DNA of 64,000 nt from Acinetobacter corruptisaponis (GCF_030053775.1 NZ_CP125669.1:1669962-1733961); one strand, 5' to 3'; positions 46,770 through 55,746 are shown, counted from the first letter of the stretch. Numbers and translations: made by a program. Notes: generated by a model from the sequence alone, not told the origin.

Positions 46770-47675
46770 TTAGTCCTTCTTTTCATCTTGTTGCTCTGCT
46801 TTTCCAATCTGATCTTTGAGTACATCAGGAATAAAAGCACGGTGGAAACCATTAAAAGAATGGCTATTGGTCGCATCTGCCAATGGATACATCCGTGTCC
46901 CTTGTGAAGCTGCGCCATCGACCCTTAACGTCACACCTGAGACAAAAGCAGCGGCATCAGAAAGTAAATAGCAAATCGCTGAAGAAATCTCAGACTCTGT
47001 CCCCATACGTTTTAAAGGAACATTGCCAGCCAAACTTGGGATAATGAATTTGGCAAAATCACCACTGTAATTATCCATGCCAGAAGAAATAATCCAGCCT
47101 GGTGCAACGCAGTTAACCCGAACACCTGAACGTCCCCATTCCACTGAAGCGGTTTTGGTCAGATTGTCCACACCTGAACGTGCTGCACCTGAATGCCCCA
47201 TACCAGGCATACCGCCCCACATATCGGCAGCCATATTGACAATGCTGCCACCATGTTTTGCCATCCACTGGTTATAAGCTTCTCTCATCAGGTAAAAAGT
47301 TGAATGCAGGTTATTACGCACCACCGCATCAAAACCATTGGCAGAGATACTTTCCAGATTAGATGGGAATTGCCCACCCGCATTATTGACCAAACCATCC
47401 AGCTTGCCGAATTTTTCAATCACTTCGGCAATCATGTTTTTGACTTGTTCTTCATCACGGTTATCACAGACGATGAAATGAACTTTGCCACCATCTTCGT
47501 TAATTTCCGCAGCGGTTTTTTCCAGCTTTTCAATTTTACGCCCTGTGATGATGACCTGTGCACCTAAGGATGCCAATTCATGTGCGGTGCAACGCCCAAT
47601 ACCCGAGCCGCCACCCGTGATGATAATCACTTTGTCGGCAAAAGCATCTGCCCTGAAAATTGATTGATAACCCAT
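46770..47675 (-). CDS. atuB: AtuB-like short-chain dehydrogenase with HSGAAR active-site variant
   Basis: The 301-residue SDR has the Rossmann motif TGGGSGIG near residue 21, NNAGG near 97, and the usual Ser-containing strand SIVNMAAD. Where classical SDRs have YxxxK, this protein reads HSGAARSG, with His for Tyr and Ala in the Lys position. The same pattern occurs in peroxisomal trans-2-enoyl-CoA reductase and related enzymes, suggesting a CoA-ester oxidoreductase. AtuB's role in terpene catabolism is not defined. It is placed between atuA and atuC with 14- and 3-base gaps. Confidence 0.85.
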   Translation of the reverse strand: MGYQSIFRADAFADKVIIITGGGSGIGRCTAHELASLGAQVIITGRKIEKLEKTAAEINEDGGKVHFIVCDNRDEEQVKNMIAEVIEKFGKLDGLVNNAGGQFPSNLESISANGFDAVVRNNLHSTFYLMREAYNQWMAKHGGSIVNMAADMWGGMPGMGHSGAARSGVDNLTKTASVEWGRSGVRVNCVAPGWIISSGMDNYSGDFAKFIIPSLAGNVPLKRMGTESEISSAICYLLSDAAAFVSGVTLRVDGAASQGTRMYPLADATNSHSFNGFHRAFIPDVLKDQIGKAEQQDEKKD

Positions 47676-47689
47676 TTTTACATCCTTAC

Positions 47690-49495
47690 TTATTTTTCTA
47701 ACAATTGTGCTGGTACTTTGACTGGCATATCTAATAATTGCTGTGCAAATGCCTTACCTTGTGGGTCAATACGCAGGCTGGCAATTCCCCCACCACCCAG
47801 TGCGTTTTCCAGCATAAAATTCAGTGCATGCATGGCAGGTAATTCATAACGAATGACTTTTGATTTATCTGGATCTAAAACATGCTGCATATAGTCCGCA
47901 ACATTGGCTTCGGTGAGTGCAGCACGAATCCACGGCAAATATTCTGCTTTACGTGCAATCACCCCGATATTGCTGTGATTGCCCTTATCGCCACTACGTG
48001 CATGAGCGACCTCAACCAAAGGCACTTCAATTTCATCGCCTTGATAGCTCGCCACTTCACCCACTGGATGCAGGATAATGTCTTGTGGAGCTAAACCTGT
48101 TGGAATCTGAACTGGATGGCGTTGTCCTGCGAAGTCCACCTCAACATTGATTTGATCTTTATCAATCAGGAAAGAGAACAGTTTCACCACTGCCGAAGCT
48201 TTAGGGCGACCACCGACAATGCCTGCCAAAGCAGGTGCCATACCTGTAGATGCCTGTGCAATTTCAGAGGCAAAGAACATACAGGCTTCTTTAAACATAT
48301 GTTTCACGGCAATCTTGACCACCACTTCACGGCTATCCTTGATTCTTGAATGTGAACCATAGGTACTTTCAATCCCAAGAATCTCCACCGATTTTTCACT
48401 AAATGGTGGGACTGAACGCAGAGCCAAGACGCGTTCACATTTATTTAGAATCGCATCAGCAATAACCTGTGCTTTTTCAGGCGCTTCACGACCTGCAATC
48501 AAGAAACTGACGAGAACACGATAACCATCAGCATAAGTGGCACTGACTTTATATTGCCCTGTTGGCGCACGACCTGTCGCCCCTGTCACCTTAACCCGAT
48601 CTTCACCTACCTGTTCTAAATGGACTTGGCTAAAATCAGCAGTCACATCAGGAAGTAAGTAAGCTTGTGGATTGCCAATTTCATAAACAATCTGCTCTGC
48701 CACAGTCGCAGTTGAAACCAATCCACCTGTACCTTGTGGCTTGGTCACGATAAAGGAGCTATCTGCACTGACTTCCACAATCGGAAAGCCCATATTGTCA
48801 AAGCCCTGTACCAAACGCCAATCGGTAAAATTACCACCTGTACATTGCGCACCACATTCAATCACATGCCCTGCCAATGAACCCTGTGCCAGCTTGTCAT
48901 AATCACCCAGTGACCATTTGTATTCATGTAATAAGGGTGCAAGCACAACCGCCGAATCGACCACACGCCCCGTAATCACAATATCCGCACCCAAGTCCAA
49001 GGCATCCCGAATCGCAACGGCTCCTAGATAGGCATTGCTACTGGCAACATGCGCAGGCAAAGCTTCGCCATTAAACATTTCCTGAACATTTTGTTTAAGT
49101 AATTCAGCATGTTTAGGCAGTATATCATCACCAAGTACCACTGCAACTTTTAAATCCAATCCCTTTTCATCAATGATTTTTTGTAGTGCATCACGACAGG
49201 CTAAAGGATTAACACCCCCAGCATTGCTAATGACTTTTATTTTTTTCTCTGCAATTTTTTTGATGAGGGGCGACATGACACGACTGACGAAATCCAGTGC
49301 ATAGCCATGACTTGGATCGGTCATCATCGCCTTGGCCATGATCGACATGGTAATTTCTGACAGATAATCAAAAACCAGATAATCAATATCACTCAGATGG
49401 ACCAACTGAAATGCAGCTGTGTTGGTATCGCCCCAGAATCCTGATGCACACCCGATTTTGACTACCCTCTGGTCATCCTGTTTGACGCTTGTCAT
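47690..49495 (-). CDS. atuA: acyclic terpene utilisation protein AtuA
   Basis: AtuA is essential for growth on acyclic terpenes in Pseudomonas, but its reaction is not established. The protein begins VVKIGCASGFWGDTNTAAFQLV shortly after the start, and has DYLVFDYLSEITMSIMAKA, RVMSPLIKKIAEKKIKVISNAGG and ADIVITGRVVDSAVVLAPL, all typical of the AtuA family. The frame is open to 49606 but that would include the operator at 49535-49552, so I use the ATG at 49495; 49507 is possible. About 601 residues. First gene of the atuA-B-C-D unit, divergent from atuR. Confidence 0.9.
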   Translation of the reverse strand: MTSVKQDDQRVVKIGCASGFWGDTNTAAFQLVHLSDIDYLVFDYLSEITMSIMAKAMMTDPSHGYALDFVSRVMSPLIKKIAEKKIKVISNAGGVNPLACRDALQKIIDEKGLDLKVAVVLGDDILPKHAELLKQNVQEMFNGEALPAHVASSNAYLGAVAIRDALDLGADIVITGRVVDSAVVLAPLLHEYKWSLGDYDKLAQGSLAGHVIECGAQCTGGNFTDWRLVQGFDNMGFPIVEVSADSSFIVTKPQGTGGLVSTATVAEQIVYEIGNPQAYLLPDVTADFSQVHLEQVGEDRVKVTGATGRAPTGQYKVSATYADGYRVLVSFLIAGREAPEKAQVIADAILNKCERVLALRSVPPFSEKSVEILGIESTYGSHSRIKDSREVVVKIAVKHMFKEACMFFASEIAQASTGMAPALAGIVGGRPKASAVVKLFSFLIDKDQINVEVDFAGQRHPVQIPTGLAPQDIILHPVGEVASYQGDEIEVPLVEVAHARSGDKGNHSNIGVIARKAEYLPWIRAALTEANVADYMQHVLDPDKSKVIRYELPAMHALNFMLENALGGGGIASLRIDPQGKAFAQQLLDMPVKVPAQLLEK

Positions 49496-49534
49496 GAGCT
49501 TTCTCATTGTTATTGCTAAAAACGCCTTAACATT

Positions 49535-49552
49535 ACCAAGCAAGTGCTTGGT
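49535..49552 (-). promoter_or_regulatory. AtuR-type operator upstream of atuA
   Basis: ACCAAGCA-AG-TGCTTGGT is an 8-bp-arm palindrome with the same core and the same adjoining TTGTAAA as the atuEF operator. It lies about 40 bases from the chosen atuA start in the atuA-atuR intergenic region and carries TTGCTT on the minus strand. The -10 element at 17 bases (TTTAGC) is weak, so the true promoter position is unsure. Confidence 0.7.
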
Positions 49553-49690
49553 TTGTAAAGTGCATAATGATATGCTGTATTGGCAAAAATAAACAAACTC
49601 AGGCAAATACTTGTTATAAAAAGATAAGACAATTTACGAAATGAATTTTGTTACAATACACACTAGAGTAAACGGGATAGATAGATTGGC

Positions 49691-50290
49691 ATGATTGCTA
49701 CTTCAATTGAGCAAATACCTAAAATTGTATGTTTTGACGATAGTCCACGTGGACGCTTGCTGCTTGGTGCCGCCTATCTGTTTTACAAACAGGGTTATGA
49801 CAAGACCACGGTTCGCCAACTCGGTGAGTTTATTGGTATCCAGTCTGGCAGTCTTTTCCATCATTTTAAAAGTAAGGATGACATTCTCGCCACCGTGATG
49901 GAACAAACCATTATTTACAATTTTGCCCGTTTAAAAGAAGCGGCTGAGCGCTCCAGTGATCCTGAACAACAATTACGCGACTTAATCAAGGCTGAACTGA
50001 TTTCAATTACAGGCGATACAGGGGCAGCAATGGCTGTACTGGTACATGAATGGTTTGCCCTCTCTAAAGAGAAACAGGAATATCTGCTTAAAATGCGTAA
50101 TGAATATGAGCAGATTTGGCTGGATGTGATTGAGAAATTACGTGCCCAAGGCAAGGTTAAACATGATGCCTTTATCTGGCGACGTTTGGTTGGTGGTTCT
50201 ATTTCCTGGTCGGTCACATGGTATCGACCTGAGGGAAAAGTAAAGGTAGATGAACTGACTGAAATGGTCTGGGAAATGGCCTTGAAATAA
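49691..50290 (+). CDS. atuR: TetR family repressor, AtuR-like
   Basis: The 199-residue protein has a TetR DNA-binding domain (GAAYLFYKQGYDKTTVRQLGEFIGIQSGSLFHHFKSKDDILATVM, about residues 26-70) and a helical C-terminal ligand domain. It is divergent from atuA, the position of atuR in Pseudomonas, where it represses the cluster and is released by terpene-derived CoA esters or similar signals. The palindromes at 49535, 40651 and 55087 are its probable targets. The binding is inferred, not shown. Confidence 0.82.
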   Translation: MIATSIEQIPKIVCFDDSPRGRLLLGAAYLFYKQGYDKTTVRQLGEFIGIQSGSLFHHFKSKDDILATVMEQTIIYNFARLKEAAERSSDPEQQLRDLIKAELISITGDTGAAMAVLVHEWFALSKEKQEYLLKMRNEYEQIWLDVIEKLRAQGKVKHDAFIWRRLVGGSISWSVTWYRPEGKVKVDELTEMVWEMALK

Positions 50291-50400
50291 CTGGATTATT
50301 GCACGACATAACTTAACGCCTAGTCATTTTTCTCTATTCTTGTTCAAAATAAAAACTGCTATTCTGTTGAAACATCAAACGATTACAAGAAATAGTAAAA

Positions 50401-51018
50401 ATGAATCCAGTACAACATGCCAATATTTCGGTGAAACGTCGTGGGGGCGAGCTTGAAGACTATATTGATATTCATGCGCTGATCGACAGCACCAAAATGC
50501 TCTGTACCGACAACCGCCATCGTATCCTGCATACCTTTTGGGGTGTTCAGGAAGTGATTATTCCAATCTTTGGACACCATTTTGAAAATAGTGCTGGCAA
50601 AAGTATCGAAGTCAAAGACCTGTGCGAAAAAGATCATTTACTGGTGGATTTTCATCATCGTTTTATTCCAACCTTAGGCGATTTTGTTGCAGCCATGCAG
50701 GATATTCCGACTGATGGGCTGGCGAAACGTCTGGAAAAATTCCATTCCGATGTGATTGATGATCCCAAAATCTCTGCGACTTTACTTTCACCTTTATCAG
50801 TCACAGGACAATTAAAGTCCTTACTGATTACGCATAATAGTTGGTTTATTAATACCATTTTGCCAATGATGGGAAAAGCTGAAGCCAAGTTTATTGATTT
50901 TGATATCAGTCCAGACTTCTTTTTCAATCCAATGCGTTTTGAGCTTTGGATGGATAATGGAATGGCTGTGCCGCCTAGTGCAGTGAAATTACAAGAATTA
51001 AAAACTAAAATTGCTTAA
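50401..51018 (+). CDS. DUF6915-like protein
   Basis: The first 110 residues (MNPVQHANISVKRRGGELEDYIDIHALIDSTKM..., then NRHRILHTFWGVQEV and FGHHFENSAGKSIEVKDL) match the pattern I remember for DUF6915 proteins: an HSWFD-type helix, a RHRALRHH-like motif and a G-NS-G segment. Here several positions are changed, for example RHRILHT. The C-terminal 95 residues are not recognised. No membrane segment or signal. It begins 110 bases after atuR on the same strand and precedes two unknown paralogous genes by 12 bases, so the three probably form one operon. Function unknown. Confidence 0.65.
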   Translation: MNPVQHANISVKRRGGELEDYIDIHALIDSTKMLCTDNRHRILHTFWGVQEVIIPIFGHHFENSAGKSIEVKDLCEKDHLLVDFHHRFIPTLGDFVAAMQDIPTDGLAKRLEKFHSDVIDDPKISATLLSPLSVTGQLKSLLITHNSWFINTILPMMGKAEAKFIDFDISPDFFFNPMRFELWMDNGMAVPPSAVKLQELKTKIA

Positions 51019-51030
51019 AGGAAAATAATC

Positions 51031-51774
51031 ATGCAAGAAAAAATCTATGTGATTCGTCATTTATCATTTTTTTATACCGATGAATGGTATAAACCTCTGA
51101 TAGATTATACTGACCATACAGGTCATATCACAGACTTATTTGATAATAAAGAAGATGCAGTTTCAAAATGGAAACAACTTGAATATGATTTTAGTCATAA
51201 AGTTCATTTTGAAAATATCATGTATTGTGAATATTCACATGAAGAATTTCATGGACAAGAGAATATCTTAGCTCAAAAATCTATAGATGAGATATTTGAG
51301 ATCATCCAAGAGCTACAATGCTATGTATATGGTTTATATGAATATCCAAAGCAACTCAAACAACTAGTCTTATTTAACCAGAAATCACAGCAATATGATT
51401 TTTGTGATCTTCGTATGGACGATGATGATGTAGAAAGCAATATTTTTATTCCAAGTAATTTCATCAAAGATTCCCCATTAAATGATGAAATTTCACCACC
51501 TATCCATGATATTTTTATTGAACATGACATTGATTTAAAAGGTACTTTAGAGGAATTAAGTGATACTCCACTCTTATTACAACGCTTAATTGAAGAAAAT
51601 CCTGATATTAAATTTTATTCACCCAATTCATTAAAAATACAATTTAAGGATTTAGCCCAAGTCAATGCTCTATTAAAGAAACCAATTGAAAAAGAAGCTC
51701 GTTATTTAAGCATTGAAGAAATTTATCAACTTGAAAAATCACTCAATCAAACTTACTTAAAAGGAATAGAGTAA
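51031..51774 (+). CDS. unknown acidic protein, tandem paralogue 1
   Basis: I do not recognise this 247-residue acidic protein. It starts IYVIRHLSFFYTDEWY and ends with a domain containing LEELSDTPLLLQRLIEENPDI and LAQVNALLKKPIE. Both blocks recur in the same order in the next gene, so the two are tandem paralogues of one family. An AAAGGAAAA ribosome binding site precedes the ATG. The gene is strongly AT-rich compared with its neighbour, suggesting different ages or origins. No signal peptide or membrane segment. Confidence 0.75.
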   Translation: MQEKIYVIRHLSFFYTDEWYKPLIDYTDHTGHITDLFDNKEDAVSKWKQLEYDFSHKVHFENIMYCEYSHEEFHGQENILAQKSIDEIFEIIQELQCYVYGLYEYPKQLKQLVLFNQKSQQYDFCDLRMDDDDVESNIFIPSNFIKDSPLNDEISPPIHDIFIEHDIDLKGTLEELSDTPLLLQRLIEENPDIKFYSPNSLKIQFKDLAQVNALLKKPIEKEARYLSIEEIYQLEKSLNQTYLKGIE

Positions 51775-51776
51775 AA

Positions 51777-52514
51777 ATGAGCAACATCCAATACGTTATC
51801 CGTCAAAACGACTTTGCCTATAATGATGAATGGCATCTCACCAACTGCGTCTCAACAGGCACAATCAAGGAGATTTACACAGACAAGGCCGAAGCTGAAC
51901 AGGCATACAAGGCATTGGTGGTGCAGGGCTTGTACTATGATGAGCTATGCAACTATGACATCGGCAATGGTGAGGCAGATGATGAAACCTATGAAAAACT
52001 TGAAGCTTTTATCCTAGAAAAAACAGGCAAAACCTTTGATATTGATGATGGAGAAATCCCTCAACTGAATGAAGATGATGCATTTGAGTTCGCTAAAATC
52101 TCAGGTATTGTCTGGTATCAGCTACTGGAAGTCGATGCAACACAACCCTGCTATGTGCTTTGGATCAACTCGGAAGAAGACTATTTTAGTGGCTATGAAA
52201 CTGGCAGCATCATTTCCAGTCAGGATGAAAACTTTAGTGATGTATCCTGGGAATCCAATATTTATGCGATGGATTATGAGTTTGAAGCACTCTTCGACAA
52301 GCCACTTTCCGAGTTAAGTGATAGTCCAGACCTGTTTAAAGCATTTATCGAGCAAACGCCAGATATTCGTTACGATGCTGAAAAAGACTCCATCGTTGGT
52401 ATTGCCTTAGACAATATCAAATTTATTCACTTAAAAGCCTTAAACTCCTTTCTTAAGCAACCAATTTTTGAAATTCGTCAAATCTCCTTAGAACAATTGG
52501 CTGAGTTAGAATAA
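51777..52514 (+). CDS. unknown acidic protein, tandem paralogue 2
   Basis: The 245-residue protein begins IQYVIRQNDFAYNDEWH and carries LSELSDSPDLFKAFIEQTPDI and LKALNSFLKQPIFEIRQISLEQLAELE, clearly the same architecture as the preceding gene. The middle is very acidic (for example DIDDGEIPQLNEDDAFEF). It starts two bases after the upstream stop, so the two are translationally coupled. Family and function are unknown; tandem acidic cytoplasmic paralogues of this kind are often immunity or modulator proteins, but nothing here shows it. Confidence 0.75.
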   Translation: MSNIQYVIRQNDFAYNDEWHLTNCVSTGTIKEIYTDKAEAEQAYKALVVQGLYYDELCNYDIGNGEADDETYEKLEAFILEKTGKTFDIDDGEIPQLNEDDAFEFAKISGIVWYQLLEVDATQPCYVLWINSEEDYFSGYETGSIISSQDENFSDVSWESNIYAMDYEFEALFDKPLSELSDSPDLFKAFIEQTPDIRYDAEKDSIVGIALDNIKFIHLKALNSFLKQPIFEIRQISLEQLAELE

Positions 52515-52531
52515 TCAACCAAAGTGAGATT

Positions 52532-52562
52532 AAAAAAGTGCGGTGTTTTGACCGCACTTTTC
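52532..52562. terminator. bidirectional terminator between convergent genes
   Basis: AAAGTGCGGT / ACCGCACTTT with a 6-base loop and flanking A- and T-runs lies between the unknown paralogue pair and the convergent acyl-CoA dehydrogenase genes. Confidence 0.88.
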
Positions 52563-52585
52563 ACTTGTTATGATCAAACCAAGAA

Positions 52586-53755
52586 TTAATAGCCCAATTG
52601 GCGACTGATCAAGTCTTTCATGATTTCCTCTGCCCCACCGCCAATCATGTTGACTTTCACTTCACGGTAAATTCGCTCTGACTTTGTGCCACGCATAAAG
52701 CCCATACCACCTAGTGTTTGAACAGCTGCATCTGCACAGAATTGCATGGTACGTGTTGCCACATTTTTCGACATAGAAATTTGCGCAATCAAGTCTGCTC
52801 CTTGTAACTCTTTCTGTCCCATACGGTAGGCTGTATCTTCCAGCAATGCCCGCGTTGTGGTCAGTTGCGTTGCCATATCCACCAGTTTATGTCGAACCAC
52901 CTGATGGTCAATCAAACGCTTGCCAAAAGTCTGACGCTGTTTGGCCCAATCCAGCGCCTCTTCATAACATACCAACGCATACCCATACGCCATTGCCGCC
53001 AGCCAAAAACGCTCCATATTAAAGTTATTCATAATCACTTTAAAACCTGCATTTTCTTCGCCTAATAAATGGCTAACAGGCACTTTGACATTGTCAAAAT
53101 GTAAATGTGCGGTATCCGATGCCCACCAGCCCATTTTCTTTAACGGTGATTTGGTTATCCCATCACTATGTGCATCGACCAATAACATGGAAATACCCTT
53201 AGCACCCTGCGCATTTGAATCAGTTTTGACCGCAACGGTATAATAATCAGCCCGAATTCCTGAAGTGATAAAGGTCTTTTCACCATTTAGAATATAGTGA
53301 TCACCCTCTCGAACTGCCTTGGTTTTAATTGCCGCCACATCAGAACCACCACTCGGTTCAGTAATTGCCAAAGCCGAGATTTTTTCGCCAGCAATAATCT
53401 GGGGCATCACCAGATCCCGAATTTCAGGTTGAGCAAAATGATGAATCGGTGGTGTACCAATACTATGAATCATCAGGGAAATATGAACACCACCTGATGC
53501 CGCTTTTGCCATTTCAATTGCTGCCAACATCACATAAAAGGCATCAGCATCAGGAATGCCACCATGCTCAGCATCAAAACCCAAGCCCAGTAAACCGACA
53601 CTTGCAGCCTTTTGATAAAGCTCTCGTGGGAATGTTCCTGCTTCATCCCATTCATTGACATAAGGTGAAATTTCTTTTTCTACAAAGCGTTTTACACTGT
53701 CTGCAAAAGCCCGATGTTCTGCTGTGTAATAAATCGGGTTGAATAAACCATCCAT
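52586..53755 (-). CDS. acyl-CoA dehydrogenase (paralogue A)
   Basis: The 389-residue acyl-CoA dehydrogenase carries ITEPSGGSDVAAIKTKAV, GEKTFITSGIRADYYTVAV, WWASDTAHLHFDNV, and the C-terminal LGGMGFMRGTKSERIYREVKVNMIGGGAEEIM with a likely catalytic Glu region. It is highly similar to the gene upstream at 53850 and lies 94 bases downstream of it, so the two arose by tandem duplication. The substrate is not readable. Its place beside the atu cluster and behind an AtuR-type palindrome suggests branched or terpene-derived acyl-CoAs. Confidence 0.9.
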   Translation of the reverse strand: MDGLFNPIYYTAEHRAFADSVKRFVEKEISPYVNEWDEAGTFPRELYQKAASVGLLGLGFDAEHGGIPDADAFYVMLAAIEMAKAASGGVHISLMIHSIGTPPIHHFAQPEIRDLVMPQIIAGEKISALAITEPSGGSDVAAIKTKAVREGDHYILNGEKTFITSGIRADYYTVAVKTDSNAQGAKGISMLLVDAHSDGITKSPLKKMGWWASDTAHLHFDNVKVPVSHLLGEENAGFKVIMNNFNMERFWLAAMAYGYALVCYEEALDWAKQRQTFGKRLIDHQVVRHKLVDMATQLTTTRALLEDTAYRMGQKELQGADLIAQISMSKNVATRTMQFCADAAVQTLGGMGFMRGTKSERIYREVKVNMIGGGAEEIMKDLISRQLGY

Positions 53756-53849
53756 GCTCTTTTCCTAAATTATTATTTAACTCATTGTTGTTGTATGAAT
53801 CAGGCTTTAAACCAATTTCCTCATGATCTAAAGCCCTAAAAGATTTCGA

Positions 53850-55013
53850 TTAATAGCCAAGTTGGCGACTGGCAAGGTCTTTCATGATTTCCTCTGCTCC
53901 ACCACCAATCATATTGACTTTCACTTCACGGTAAATACGTTCAGATTTTGTGCCACGCATAAAGCCCATACCACCTAATGTTTGTACCGCAGCATCAGCA
54001 CAAAATTGCATGGTTTGTGTTGCCACATTTTTGAGCATACAAATTTGTGCAATCAGTTCATTACCCTGCAATTCTGGTTTTCCTAAACGATAGGCTGTAT
54101 CTTCCAATAGGGCACGGGTTGAAGTCAGACGGGTTGCCATATCCACCAGCTTATGTCGAACCACTTGATGGTCAATTAAACGCTTACCAAAAGTCTGGCG
54201 CTGTTTTGCCCAATCCAAAGCCTCCTCATAACAAACCAGCGCATAGCCATAACTACTCGCGGCAAGAAAAAAACGCTCCATGTTAAAATTGTTCATAATC
54301 ACAAAGAAGCCCATATTTTCTGCACCAAGCAGGTTTCTGGCTGGCACGCGCACGTTATCAAAATGCAAATGTGCTGTATCCGATGCCCACCAGCCCATTT
54401 TATCCAACTTAGATTTGGTGATGCCCTCACTATGCGCGTCAATCAGCAGTATGGAAATACCATTTGCCCCTTTGGCATTGGGGTCGGTTCTCACTGCAAC
54501 GGTATAATAGTCGGCGCGAATACCTGAGGTAATAAAGGTCTTTTCACCACTGACAATATAATCGTCGCCATCCCGAACTGCTTTGGTTTTTAGGGCTGCC
54601 ACATCAGAACCACCGCTGGGTTCAGTAATTGCCAATGCCGAGATTTTTTCGCCTGACAAAATTTGTGGTAAGACCTCAGCTTTTAGCTCCTCTTGGGCAA
54701 AATGCTGAATCGGTGGTGTCCCAATAGTATGCGAAAGCAATGATGCAGCTAAACCACCCGATGCGCACTTTGCCAATTCAACCGAAGCAAGCAAGGTGTA
54801 AAATGCATCCGTTCCTGCAATACCGCCATAATTTTCATCAAAACCAACACCGAGTAAGCCAATATCTGCGGCCTTTTTATAAAGCTCTCGAGGAAAGGTT
54901 TCAGCTTCATCCCATTCATTGATAAAAGGGCTAATTTCTTTTTCAGTAAAGCGCCTAACACTCTCAGCAAAGGCTAAATGTTGTTCAGTATAATATAGGG
55001 GATTAAGTTGCAT
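53850..55013 (-). CDS. acyl-CoA dehydrogenase (paralogue B)
   Basis: The start at 55013 (MQLNPLYYTEQHLAFAESVRRF) has a strong AGGAAGG ribosome binding site four bases upstream; the frame runs further to 55136 but would include the palindrome at 55087. The 387-residue protein has the same motif set as the downstream paralogue, including ITEPSGGSDVAALKTKAV and GGMGFMRGTKSERIYREV. It is the first gene of a two-gene unit. Which of the pair takes the longer or branched chain cannot be told from sequence. Confidence 0.9.
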   Translation of the reverse strand: MQLNPLYYTEQHLAFAESVRRFTEKEISPFINEWDEAETFPRELYKKAADIGLLGVGFDENYGGIAGTDAFYTLLASVELAKCASGGLAASLLSHTIGTPPIQHFAQEELKAEVLPQILSGEKISALAITEPSGGSDVAALKTKAVRDGDDYIVSGEKTFITSGIRADYYTVAVRTDPNAKGANGISILLIDAHSEGITKSKLDKMGWWASDTAHLHFDNVRVPARNLLGAENMGFFVIMNNFNMERFFLAASSYGYALVCYEEALDWAKQRQTFGKRLIDHQVVRHKLVDMATRLTSTRALLEDTAYRLGKPELQGNELIAQICMLKNVATQTMQFCADAAVQTLGGMGFMRGTKSERIYREVKVNMIGGGAEEIMKDLASRQLGY

Positions 55014-55065
55014 GCTTCCTTCCTGGCGATTATTAATCATTGTTTTCGAATATTTAGTGAACACT

Positions 55066-55102
55066 AAGGTATCAAAACCACCAAAACCAAGCAAGCGCTT
55101 GG
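55066..55102 (-). promoter_or_regulatory. AtuR-type operator and candidate promoter of the dehydrogenase pair
   Basis: CCAAGCA-AG-CGCTTGG (55087-55102) differs from the atu operators by one base. On the minus strand it contains TTGCTT (55089-55094), 17 bases from TACCTT (55066-55071), the same geometry as the atuEF promoter. The start codon lies about 53 bases further. Confidence 0.6.
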
Positions 55103-55182
55103 CAAAATTAAAAGTTAAAAAATATATACAATTCACCCACTGCTTTAATTTCTTATAAGAAATTATTCATACTCATCGAACT

Positions 55183-55746
55183 CTATATTTTTAATAAACT
55201 ACGAAATCCTCTTGTAGAGTAATAAGATTGTGCTCCATTGTGATAGGTAAAAACTCGACCATAACGACTATCACAAAAAATAGCACCACCTTTTATTCGA
55301 ATATCATCTGGCGCTCTCACCCAACTTGACGTTTTTAAATCAAAATGTTCAATTGACTGTAATTGCTTATATTGCTCTTCTGTCAATAATTCAACACCCA
55401 TCCTTTCAGCTACATCAATAACATTATTTTCAGGTTTATGTTCCTTACGGGAATCCAATGCATCACGGTCATAGCACAGGCTTCTACGTCCTTTTGGTGA
55501 TTCTACAGCGCAATCATAAAATACGATTTCTGAAACCTTTGAATCAAACATAACCACATCAGGTTCTCCTCCTGTATTCTCCATCTCATTCAATGACCAA
55601 AGCTTTTCAGGCTGCTGTTTTAACGTATTTTCAATATCATCCCAATTCAGGCCCTGATGACGATGCATATTTTGTTCAAAACGTTGTTTTAAGATCAGCA
55701 ATAATGTCTCTGTTTGTTCTACGTCTAATTGTTTTTTCTTACTCAT
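55183..55746 (-). CDS. DUF4256 domain protein
   Basis: The 187-residue protein has the DUF4256 pattern: LLILKQRFEQNMHRHQGLNW, LWSLNEMENTGGEPDVV, CAVESPKGRRSLCYDRDALDSRKEHKP, and FDLKTSSWVRAPDDIRIKGGAIFCDSRYGRVFTYHNGAQSYYSTRGFR near the end. The family is widespread and of unknown function. No membrane segment. It is transcribed toward the acyl-CoA dehydrogenase genes, whose promoter palindrome lies between. AT-rich compared with neighbours. Confidence 0.85.
   Translation of the reverse strand: MSKKKQLDVEQTETLLLILKQRFEQNMHRHQGLNWDDIENTLKQQPEKLWSLNEMENTGGEPDVVMFDSKVSEIVFYDCAVESPKGRRSLCYDRDALDSRKEHKPENNVIDVAERMGVELLTEEQYKQLQSIEHFDLKTSSWVRAPDDIRIKGGAIFCDSRYGRVFTYHNGAQSYYSTRGFRSLLKI

Noticed and set aside
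49508..49606. Extended atuA start at 49606
   Set aside because: The extension would code through the operator palindrome and is unlike AtuA N-termini.
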